Below are positions 1 to 6,203 of a stretch of DNA of 8,383 nucleotides, in pieces (the first letter of the stretch is position 1; each line of letters begins with the position of its first letter). The position numbers were made by a program, and so were the translations under genes. The notes under the pieces were generated by a model. That model saw nothing but the letters and a program-made list of their open reading frames with translations. It searched no databases and was not told the origin of the DNA. This DNA is from Oscillospiraceae bacterium (GTDB lineage: Bacteria; Bacillota; Clostridia; Oscillospirales; Oscillospiraceae), in NCBI GenBank assembly GCA_031255955.1, contig JAIRRO010000156.1, forward strand, positions 1-8,383. The letters are read 5' to 3'.

Positions 1-1
1 T

Positions 2-2095
2 TTGGACGACGGCACTCATAGGCCATACTACACGCCGAACGCGGATGAATGGGCGGATCAAGTCGGACTCTACCGCTTTGAGGGAGTCGTGACAATCGCC
101 GACGCCAACATCAACACCACAGCGCTGCCGGCGACGCTTTATGTGATTGTAAACGATGTGCCGTACGCCATCTCGCTGGACACGGACGGGACACACGTAT
201 TCCCAAGCGAACACTACGGCTATACAACAGCGCCCGCCGCGCATATGATAACAATACGCAATCTCGGCACCTTCCTCTCCGGGACAGGCGCGCTGCACGC
301 GCAATTGTCGGGAACTGGCGCGGGCGCGTTTGCGCTGTCGGGCAGTACGATAACAAACATCGATAAAGGCGACACAGACATGTCGTTATCTGTACAGCCG
401 AATTTGAACCTCACCCCCGGAACCTACACAGCGACGCTGACGGTGGGGCGCGATAGTGGCTTGTCCGACACCCTTGTCCCCAAGAGCTATGATCTGAGCT
501 TTACGGTGCTGCCCGACGAGATAACAGGCTTTGACGCCATAACCCCTGTACCCGCGGGCGTCGCTGGATACGACGCGCCCGATTTGGCGACGCTGCAGGC
601 TCAGCTGCTGTCAAGCCACAGCACAGTCGGGGCAACGACCACAAACGGGACGACAAGCGTACCCGTCAGCGCATGGGTACCCGTGGACAGCTACGATCCG
701 ATGGCTCCCGGCAGCTATGTCTTCAAGGCGAATTTGGGAGCCATCCCGTCAAGCTACGCCAACCCGAACGCGCTGACGGCATACGTGGCAGTGACCATAG
801 AGCAGCCGGTAAACGCCGCGGCTCCCGTGTTCGGTCCCCCGACGCCAAGTAGCCACGATGGCGTCATCGGCAAGGACGTCACAATTGAAGCCGAGGCGAC
901 GGCTCCCGACGGAGGCGTAATCAGCTATCAATGGTATTCAAACGCGGCAAACAACTACATCGGCGGCGCGGCGATACCCGGCGAAATAAATACGCAATTC
1001 GACCCGCCGGTGGACGCGGAAGGTGCGATGTATTATTGGTGCGAGGCGATAAACCACAACGCCGCCGCCACGGGGGTAAGGCTCGCGACCGCCAACAGCA
1101 TAATTGTGGCTGTGCGGCTGCGTTATGCCGAGCTGACGGTTGTCGGCGGTGCCGCCTCCGCGGGGACATATAGCGGAGAGAGCGGCAAATACATCTTCGG
1201 CGAGAGCGTGATAATTACGGCGACGCCCGTTTCGGGCAAACGCTTCACAGGCTGGACGGTGACAAGCGGCAGCGCGACGCTCACTGACGCCACAGCGGAC
1301 AGCACCACCTTGACTATGCCCGCGGGCGACGTGACGGTTACAGCCAATTTCGCCGGAATATACATCGATATTCCAAGCCTTGTCACCCCCACGCCGCCGC
1401 CCGATACAAATACGGACACGGGTTCAGACACGGACGCACCCGCGCCCACGCCGGACAGAAACGATACCGTTCCCGATAGCGACACCGGCTTGCCCTTCAT
1501 CGATGTTAAGGTCAACGATTGGTTCTATACAGACGCTGCTTTTGTATACACCAGCGGGCTTATTAGGGGCACGGACCCTGTGACGTTTGCCCCCGAGCTG
1601 CCGATGACACGCGCGATGCTGGTTACCGTGCTGTTCAGGCGCGAGCAGCAGGCGCAGCAGGCGCAGCAGGATGGCAATCCTAATGGCAATCCTAATGGCA
1701 GTCCGTCACCCGGCATGCTTGCGCTGTTTGACGACGTACCGACAAACGAATGGTACAGCGACGCCATAGTGTGGGCAAGCTCCAGCGGCATAATCACCGG
1801 CGTCGGCGAAAACAAATTCGCGCCGGAGGAGGATATAACGCGTGAGCAATTAGCAGTTCTGCTGTATCGATATGAGCAGTTAACGGGCAGCATTCCGCCC
1901 TATACAACGCCCTCCATCGGCTTTGCCGACAGTGACGTCATCGGCGATTATGCCCGCGTGGCGGTTGACGCCTTAACGCGGCAGGGCATAATAAAGGGCA
2001 AGCCCGGCAATCTGTTTGACCCGAAGGCAACCGCCACCCGCGCGGAGGTCGCCACGCTGCTGCACCGGTTTATTCAAGCAACAAAACCATATTGA
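2..2095 (+). CDS. SLH-domain surface protein with Ig-like and InlB-type repeats (5' end missing)
   Basis: This is the C-terminal 697 residues of a larger protein. The frame is open at the window edge, and the TTG at position 2 is only the first possible codon, so no signal peptide can be seen. Domains in order: a beta-rich region with an N-L-G-T then L-x-P-G-T-Y-T-A-T-L pattern (about 80-170), as in Ig-like repeats of surface proteins; an Ig-like domain (about 272-372) with the S-Y-Q-W-Y strand and a Y-Y-W-C strand; a divergent InlB B-repeat (about 375-450) with the F-T-G-W core and M-P-A-G-D-V-T-V-T-A-N-F end; a Pro/Thr/Asp-rich linker (459-497); and three SLH domains (about 499-547, 576-626, 640-691), each with an F-x-D-V or F-A-D start and a T-R-A/E-x-(L/V) end. 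SLH triplets bind pyruvylated secondary cell wall polymer, so the protein is probably displayed on the surface as an adhesin or S-layer-associated protein; its ligand is unknown. No T-rich terminator follows the stop, and the TGA lies inside the next promoter. Confidence 0.9.
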   Translation: MDDGTHRPYYTPNADEWADQVGLYRFEGVVTIADANINTTALPATLYVIVNDVPYAISLDTDGTHVFPSEHYGYTTAPAAHMITIRNLGTFLSGTGALHAQLSGTGAGAFALSGSTITNIDKGDTDMSLSVQPNLNLTPGTYTATLTVGRDSGLSDTLVPKSYDLSFTVLPDEITGFDAITPVPAGVAGYDAPDLATLQAQLLSSHSTVGATTTNGTTSVPVSAWVPVDSYDPMAPGSYVFKANLGAIPSSYANPNALTAYVAVTIEQPVNAAAPVFGPPTPSSHDGVIGKDVTIEAEATAPDGGVISYQWYSNAANNYIGGAAIPGEINTQFDPPVDAEGAMYYWCEAINHNAAATGVRLATANSIIVAVRLRYAELTVVGGAASAGTYSGESGKYIFGESVIITATPVSGKRFTGWTVTSGSATLTDATADSTTLTMPAGDVTVTANFAGIYIDIPSLVTPTPPPDTNTDTGSDTDAPAPTPDRNDTVPDSDTGLPFIDVKVNDWFYTDAAFVYTSGLIRGTDPVTFAPELPMTRAMLVTVLFRREQQAQQAQQDGNPNGNPNGSPSPGMLALFDDVPTNEWYSDAIVWASSSGIITGVGENKFAPEEDITREQLAVLLYRYEQLTGSIPPYTTPSIGFADSDVIGDYARVAVDALTRQGIIKGKPGNLFDPKATATRAEVATLLHRFIQATKPY
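1643..1705 (+). repeat. In-frame tandem repeats between SLH1 and SLH2
   Basis: Two short tandem arrays lie back to back. The first is three 9-base units encoding (E/A)QQ at 1643-1669. The second is three 12-base units encoding (D/N)G(N/S)P at 1670-1705. Both periods are multiples of three, so a gain or loss of units would keep the reading frame and only change the spacing between the first and second SLH domains. The units are nearly identical at DNA level, which suggests recent slippage expansion. Confidence 0.85.
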
Positions 2096-2120
2096 CACTG
2101 TCTTTACAGTCTGTTATAAT
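2092..2120 (+). promoter_or_regulatory. Consensus sigma-A promoter of the toxin-antitoxin pair
   Basis: The -35 box TTGACA (2092-2097), a 17-base spacer and the -10 box TATAAT (2115-2120) all match the housekeeping consensus exactly. TG at 2112-2113 adds an extended -10 element. The expected transcript start is about 2126-2128, which leaves a leader of roughly 18 bases before the antitoxin ATG at 2145. AGGAAG at 2131-2136 serves as ribosome binding site. The -35 box overlaps the stop codon of the SLH gene (2093-2095). Confidence 0.85.
2097..2110. promoter_or_regulatory. Palindrome in the promoter spacer, candidate antitoxin operator
   Basis: ACTGT, four bases (CTTT), then ACAGT form a perfect inverted repeat with 5-base arms between the -35 and -10 boxes. 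RelB/DinJ-type antitoxins have a ribbon-helix-helix DNA-binding end and repress their own promoter by binding short palindromes there. The position fits that role; the assignment as operator is inference. No T run follows, so a terminator is unlikely. Confidence 0.45.
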
Positions 2121-2144
2121 GGTTCTCGAAAGGAAGTGAATCCA

Positions 2145-2417
2145 ATGGCACAGGTATTGGTGAACATCCGAATGGATGAGGACTTGAAAAAATCAATGGA
2201 AAGCACCTGCCGGGTGCTTGGTATGAATATGACCACGGCATTCACAATTTTCGCGAAAAAGGTCAGCCGCGAGCAGCGAATACCGTTTGAGGTATCCGTT
2301 GACCCGTTCTACAGCGAGAGCAATCTTGCCGCCATTGACGAATCCGCCCGCCAGATTGAGCAGGGCAGGGTTGTGGTCAAAACGCTGGAGGAATTATTGG
2401 CGATGGAGAATGCGTAG
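2145..2417 (+). CDS. RelB/DinJ-family antitoxin
   Basis: 90 residues, the usual size for this family. The N-terminus (V-N-I-R-M-D-E-D-L-K-K, residues 5-15) followed by L-G-M-N-M-T-T-A-F-T-I-F-A (25-37) is the ribbon-helix-helix DNA-binding part typical of RelB/DinJ antitoxins. The tail (about 50-90) is acidic and helical, as expected for the segment that wraps and neutralises the toxin. The ATG at 2145 is preferred because it starts the conserved region and has AGGAAG 8 bases upstream; the frame continues upstream but only into the promoter. It overlaps the toxin gene by 8 bases, so translation is probably coupled. It is probably autoregulated through the promoter palindrome. G+C is about 47% (57 of 120 in 2161-2280, hand count), clearly lower than the flanking genes. 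Confidence 0.92.
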   Translation: MAQVLVNIRMDEDLKKSMESTCRVLGMNMTTAFTIFAKKVSREQRIPFEVSVDPFYSESNLAAIDESARQIEQGRVVVKTLEELLAMENA

Positions 2418-2667
2418 GCTGACATTTTCCGAAAAAGGATGGTCGGAATATTTATACTGGCAAGAAAACGACAGAAAAATCCTAAAACGCATCAATTTGC
2501 TTATTCAGGACATTTCCCGCAACGGCAATGACGGAATCGGCAACCCGGAGCCGCTTCGGCATCGTGACGGGTGGAGTAGGCGAATTGACGACGCGAACAG
2601 ACTTGTCTACCGGATATGTGAGGATACCATTGAGATTTTGCAATGCCACGGACATTATGACGATTGA
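2410..2667 (+). CDS. yoeB: YoeB/Txe-family mRNA interferase toxin
   Basis: 85 residues, matching E. coli YoeB (84). Recognisable blocks are Y-L-Y-W-Q-E-N-D (14-21), the N-P-E-P-L-R-H block (45-51), W-S-R-R-I (55-59), R-L-V-Y (64-67) and the C-terminal H-Y (82-83). E47, R64, H82 and Y83 fall where YoeB has its catalytic Glu46, Arg65, His83 and Tyr84, so the enzyme looks intact. Two residues (DD) follow the usual terminal HY. YoeB toxins bind the ribosome and cut mRNA at the A site until neutralised by their antitoxin. The start is the ATG at 2410, inside the last codons of the antitoxin; the longer open frame upstream is not coding. The 3' end overlaps the next gene by 11 bases. Confidence 0.92.
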   Translation: MRRLTFSEKGWSEYLYWQENDRKILKRINLLIQDISRNGNDGIGNPEPLRHRDGWSRRIDDANRLVYRICEDTIEILQCHGHYDD

Positions 2668-2983
2668 CAGCTCCCGCACCCGCGCCACAAAGATTGCCGC
2701 TGTTGCGCTGTGCGCTGTTATCGCCGCCGCGCTGCTGCTGTCCTCCGCCGTGCTTGTTACGCACGCGCACCACGAGCATGACCACCGCGGACACGACGAC
2801 GGCTGCGCCGCCTGCGAGCATATTTCCCTCGCCGCCGGTTTGCTGTGCGCCTTTGGCGCCGCCGTCGCCGTTATATCGGCAGCCCCGCCGTCACTAAAAC
2901 GCGCGCCCCTCCGGGAAGGACCCTATACGACGCGCGCGCCACTGCAATCCCTTGTTTCGCTGAAGGTTCGTCTTGACCTATAA
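2657..2983 (+). CDS. Small membrane protein with His-rich CxxC loop, zinc-operon associated
   Basis: 108 residues, not assigned to a named family. It has two hydrophobic helices (about 12-35 and 56-77) joined by a loop of about 20 residues that carries seven His (36, 38, 39, 41, 43, 46, 55) and a C-x-x-C pair (C50, C53). The N-terminus (R7, R10, K12) and the region after helix 2 (K81, R82, R86) are basic, so by the positive-inside rule the metal-binding loop faces outward. The loop looks able to bind zinc or a similar metal, and the gene lies 63 bases upstream of znuA. Delivery of metal to ZnuA or sensing of external zinc are inferences. The ATG at 2657 overlaps the toxin end by 11 bases and has no clear ribosome binding site, so translation may depend on coupling. 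G+C is about 65% in 2701-2760, unlike the toxin-antitoxin pair. The helix-loop-helix layout and composition argue against a chance frame. Confidence 0.75.
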   Translation: MTIDSSRTRATKIAAVALCAVIAAALLLSSAVLVTHAHHEHDHRGHDDGCAACEHISLAAGLLCAFGAAVAVISAAPPSLKRAPLREGPYTTRAPLQSLVSLKVRLDL

Positions 2984-3046
2984 AACGCGCCTCTCCGCCG
3001 TTTCGGCGACTTGAAAAACTATTTTACAAATGGGAGGCAGCATAAT

Positions 3047-4570
3047 ATGCCGCAAAACACAATTAAAAAACTCATCGCGCTGATTCTTTCCGCCCTGCTG
3101 CTAGCGGCGGTCGGCTGCGCGAATAACACACCCGGCACAACGCCCGGCAGCGCAACCACCCCCGACGATTCGCAGTCCGTTTCCGGCGACGCCGAAAAGC
3201 TGAGCATCGTGGCGACGATTTTCCCGCCCTATGATTTTCTGCGTGAGATTACAGGGGATTTAGCCGACGTCTCTATGCTTCTGCCACCGGCGTCAGAGAG
3301 CCATTCGTTTGAGCCGAAGCCGTCTGACATCGTGGAAATCGGGGCTTGCGATTTATTCGTCTATGTCGGCGGGGAGTCCGACGGCTGGGTGGATACCGTG
3401 CTGGATTCGATGGATACCTCCAATATGACCATCGTCACGCTGATGGACTGCGTGGACGTTGTTGAAGAAGAAATCGTTGAAGGCATGCAGGACGAGGAAC
3501 ACGACCACGGAGGTGGCGAGGACTTTGACCCCTCGGAGGTGAAGGACCGCCCGATGAGCGACTTTGCCGGCGGTTGGCAATCGATGGTACCTATCATTAA
3601 CGACGGCTCGCTTGACGAGTACATTGAACACGAAGCTGAAGAGGCAGGGGTTTCTTTCGAGGAGTTCAAGGCAGCCACACTGCAAAGGGTGGCAAGTGAG
3701 TACGACAACATTAAAATCGACGGTAACACCTTGTCTATTGGCGGCAACTCTGAAGAATACAAATACAGTGGTTATGAGATAGTCGAGAGCGACCACGGCA
3801 CATCAGTTTGGTATAAATATGAGACAGCTGCCCCGGATATGCCGAAGCAGCTTATGTTCAATGACCACCGGATTGCAAGCGGCGCGGAGCCGGAGGAGCT
3901 TCCGCATATCCACATGAAATACGGCAACGACGGATTTGCCGCCCTTGTCGAATCAGGGGTATCACCATTCTACTTTGCCGCAGGGTTCACCCACGAAGAA
4001 ATAAGTGAATTTATGGTCGGCGGTCATGAACATGAAGAAGTCGAATATGACGAGCACGTCTGGACATCCCCGCGCAACGCGAAGCTTATTGTGCAAAAGC
4101 TCACCGACGCCCTAAAATCCCTTGACCCCGCAAACGCGGAGATTTACGCCGCCCGCGCCGGGGCGTATTCCGCAGAGCTTGACAATCTGGACAGCGCGTT
4201 TCAAGAGGTTGTTGACAACGCCGCGCGGCGCACGATAATCTTCGGCGACCGCTTCCCGTTCCGCTATTTCGCGGACGCCTACGGACTGGATTACTTCGCG
4301 GCGTTCCCCGGCTGCTCCACAGAAACGGAGTGCAGCGCCGCCACCATCGCGTTTTTGATTGACAAGGTGCGCGACGAGAACCTGCCCGTCATTTTCCACA
4401 TTGAGCTGTCGAACGAAAAAATAGCGAAAACGATCAGCGAGGAAACGGGCGCGGAAATTCGTCTGCTGCACGCCGTACACAATATCTCGCGTGACGATTT
4501 TCTTGCCGACGTCGGCTATCTTGAGCTTATGCATCAAAACGTCGCGAATCTGAAGGAGGCGCTCAGCTAA
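3047..4570 (+). CDS. znuA: Zinc-binding lipoprotein ZnuA/AdcA with ZinT domain inserted in the His-rich loop
   Basis: 507 residues, against about 300-330 for a plain ZnuA. The lipoprotein signal has a basic start, a hydrophobic core (9-22) and a lipobox ending at C24. The N-terminal lobe of the cluster A-1 binding protein covers about 51-140 and includes the family His in S-E-S-H-S-F-E-P (H86). The first half of a His/acid loop is at 146-161. An entire ZinT-like domain then follows (about 165-324): D-R-P-M-S-D-F-A-G-G-W (167-177), S-L-D-E-Y (188-192), F-N-D-H (H274) and H-I-H (H287, H289), which match the three zinc ligands of ZinT. The second half of the His loop (325-333) leads into D-E-H-V-W (H337) and the C-terminal lobe (338-507). 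ATG 3047 has GGGAGG 9 bases upstream; the TTG at 3011 would put 12 polar residues before the signal peptide. Streptococcal AdcA also joins ZnuA and ZinT, but there ZinT is C-terminal. The protein captures zinc outside the membrane for ZnuBC. Confidence 0.93.
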   Translation: MPQNTIKKLIALILSALLLAAVGCANNTPGTTPGSATTPDDSQSVSGDAEKLSIVATIFPPYDFLREITGDLADVSMLLPPASESHSFEPKPSDIVEIGACDLFVYVGGESDGWVDTVLDSMDTSNMTIVTLMDCVDVVEEEIVEGMQDEEHDHGGGEDFDPSEVKDRPMSDFAGGWQSMVPIINDGSLDEYIEHEAEEAGVSFEEFKAATLQRVASEYDNIKIDGNTLSIGGNSEEYKYSGYEIVESDHGTSVWYKYETAAPDMPKQLMFNDHRIASGAEPEELPHIHMKYGNDGFAALVESGVSPFYFAAGFTHEEISEFMVGGHEHEEVEYDEHVWTSPRNAKLIVQKLTDALKSLDPANAEIYAARAGAYSAELDNLDSAFQEVVDNAARRTIIFGDRFPFRYFADAYGLDYFAAFPGCSTETECSAATIAFLIDKVRDENLPVIFHIELSNEKIAKTISEETGAEIRLLHAVHNISRDDFLADVGYLELMHQNVANLKEALS

Positions 4571-5314
4571 ATGCCGCTCATCACCGTTCGGGACGCGTCC
4601 TTTGCCTATGACGGTAAAATTGCCGTCAGCGGGCTGAATTTTGAAGTGAACAGCGGGGATTATCTCTGCGTCGTGGGTGAAAACGGCTCGGGAAAGTCAA
4701 CGCTGCTCCGCGGGCTTTTACGTCTGAAGGCTCCGCTTGAGGGGCGCGTCCTGTTCGGGGATGGCTTACGGGCTAACGAAATCGGATATCTGCCTCAGCA
4801 ATCGGCGATTCAGCGCGATTTCCCCGCCGGTGTGCAAGAGGTTGTGCTGTCCGGGCGCATGGGGCGCAGCCGCGGGCTGCTGCCGTTTTACACCTCCGCC
4901 GATAAGGCGTCAGCCGAAATGAATATGCGGCGGCTGGGTATTCTTGATCTGCGGAACCGCTGCTACAGAGAGCTTTCCGGCGGGCAGCAGCAGCGCGTGC
5001 TGCTTGCCCGCGCCCTGTGCGCCACGGGGCGGCTGCTGCTGCTGGACGAGCCCGTCGCGGGCTTAGACCCCGTTGTGCGGCAGGAGCTTTATCGTGAGAT
5101 TGAAAAAATCAACCACGAGGACGGCATCACGGTTATTATGGTTTCTCACGATGTATCCGGCGCGGCGGCGTATGCCGACTACGTCCTGCATTTGCACAAT
5201 CGGCAGATATTTTTCGGCGCGGCGAAGGATTACGCCGCCTCCGCCGAGGGCGCGGAATTTTTATCAGAGCCGAAAAGGCAAAAAAGGCAAGAAAGTGAGG
5301 TTCACAATGTTTAG
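4571..5314 (+). CDS. znuC: Zinc ABC transporter ATPase ZnuC
   Basis: 247 residues with a complete ABC ATPase core: Walker A G-E-N-G-S-G-K-S-T (36-44), Q-loop (L-P-Q-Q, 74-77), signature L-S-G-G-Q (135-139), Walker B L-L-L-L-D-E (155-160), D-loop A-G-L-D (163-166) and the switch His in V-S-H-D (H193). The best match by context and pattern is the manganese/zinc/iron ABC group. The protein hydrolyses ATP in the cytoplasm to drive zinc import through ZnuB. The ATG follows the znuA stop with no gap; AAGGAGG at 4553-4559, inside the end of znuA, is the ribosome binding site. The last residues are charged and not conserved (E-P-K-R-Q-K-R-Q, 233-240), and the gene overlaps znuB by 8 bases. Confidence 0.95.
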   Translation: MPLITVRDASFAYDGKIAVSGLNFEVNSGDYLCVVGENGSGKSTLLRGLLRLKAPLEGRVLFGDGLRANEIGYLPQQSAIQRDFPAGVQEVVLSGRMGRSRGLLPFYTSADKASAEMNMRRLGILDLRNRCYRELSGGQQQRVLLARALCATGRLLLLDEPVAGLDPVVRQELYREIEKINHEDGITVIMVSHDVSGAAAYADYVLHLHNRQIFFGAAKDYAASAEGAEFLSEPKRQKRQESEVHNV

Positions 5315-6203
5315 TCTTATTAAGGAAATGATGTCGTATAGCTTTCTTGTCCGCGCCGTGCTTGTCGGGCTGCCCGTGTCGCTCTGCGCCGCGCTACTCG
5401 GTGTAAGCCTTGTGTTAAAGCGTTATTCCATGATGGGCGACGGGCTGTCGCACGTGGGGTTCGGTACGCTTGCCGTGGCGACGGCGCTGAATGTCACGCC
5501 GCTGTATGTGTCCATTCCCGTCGTTCTGCTTACGGCGTTTTTGCTGCTGCGCATCAGCGAAAGCGGGAAAATTAAGGGCGACGCCGCCATTGCCTTAATA
5601 TCCACAGGTTCGCTTGCCATCGGCGTTGTGATTATCTCGATGACAACGGGGATGAATACGGATGTATGCAATTATATGTTCGGCAGTATACTGGCTATGA
5701 GCCGCAACGATGTGCGCCTCAGCCTCGCGCTTGCCGCCGTTGTGCTGCTGCTGTTCGCGCTGTTTTATAACAGGATTTTCGCCGTCACGTTTGATGAAAA
5801 TTTCGCGCGGGCGACGGGCGCGCGAGCCTCGCTGTACAATATGATTATCGCCCTGCTTACCGCCGTGACTATTGTCCTCGGTATGCGGATGATGGGCGCG
5901 CTGTTGATTTCAAGCCTTACCATCTTCCCCGCGCTGACGGCAATGCGCGTTTTCAAGCGGTTTAGCACCGTGACAATTTGCTCCGCCGTTATCTCTGTCG
6001 TCTGCTTTTTGGCGGGGGTCATCGCGTCCTTCAGATACGACACACCCACGGGGGCAAGCGTCGTCATTATGAATATCATCGCGTTCGCCGTGTTCTGGGG
6101 AATACGGCTGCTGCCCAAGCGCCGCGGCACTGTCGCCGCGAGTTCAATTGCAAGCTCTGTCGCAAGCACAAACGCAAGCACAACCGGAGGTGAATCCAAA
6201 TGA
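5307..6203 (+). CDS. znuB: Zinc ABC transporter permease ZnuB (ABC-3 family)
   Basis: 298 residues, normal for an ABC-3 family permease, with about seven to eight hydrophobic segments (near 14-36, 50-60, 66-82, 93-112, 137-155, 177-206, 222-241 and 250-268). Family marks include M-G-D-G-L-S-H (43-49) early on, and the cytoplasmic coupling region S-S-L-T-I-F-P-A-L (202-210) that contacts the ATPase. It forms the membrane channel for zinc released from ZnuA. The ATG at 5307 lies inside the end of znuC (8-base overlap) with GTGAGG 6 bases upstream; the longer open frame upstream is only the znuC shadow. The last 20 residues are Ser/Ala/Thr-rich and include a DNA direct repeat (CGCAAGCACAA at 6161-6171 and 6173-6183), probably a non-conserved tail. 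It overlaps the next gene by 4 bases (ATGA). Confidence 0.95.
   Translation: MFSLIKEMMSYSFLVRAVLVGLPVSLCAALLGVSLVLKRYSMMGDGLSHVGFGTLAVATALNVTPLYVSIPVVLLTAFLLLRISESGKIKGDAAIALISTGSLAIGVVIISMTTGMNTDVCNYMFGSILAMSRNDVRLSLALAAVVLLLFALFYNRIFAVTFDENFARATGARASLYNMIIALLTAVTIVLGMRMMGALLISSLTIFPALTAMRVFKRFSTVTICSAVISVVCFLAGVIASFRYDTPTGASVVIMNIIAFAVFWGIRLLPKRRGTVAASSIASSVASTNASTTGGESK

Noticed and set aside
1123..1515. Long minus-strand open frame of 130 codons inside the SLH protein gene
   Set aside because: It is antisense to clearly conserved InlB-repeat coding sequence, and its Val/Ser/Pro-rich low-complexity translation has no recognisable domain.
2952..2984. TTGTTT ... TATAAA as a promoter just ahead of znuA
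   Set aside because: The spacer is 21 bases, and the -35 match is weak. The TATAAA also overlaps the stop codon of the small gene.
2996..3008. Small hairpin CGCCG-TTT-CGGCG between the His-rich gene and znuA, considered as a terminator or attenuator
   Set aside because: The stem is only 5 bases and is followed by an A-rich stretch, not a T run. It may be chance in GC-rich DNA.
3011..3046. TTG at 3011 as the znuA start, giving 12 more residues
   Set aside because: The extra residues are polar and would precede the signal peptide, and they are encoded across the GGGAGG ribosome binding site of ATG 3047.
2984..3046. Search for a Zur or AdcR operator upstream of znuA
   Set aside because: No palindrome resembling the known Gram-positive Zur or AdcR boxes was seen by eye here or in 2600-2670.
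6161..6183. Direct repeat CGCAAGCACAA, considered as an attachment site or regulatory repeat
   Set aside because: It lies in frame in the Ser/Ala/Thr-rich tail of znuB and is best explained as low-complexity coding sequence.
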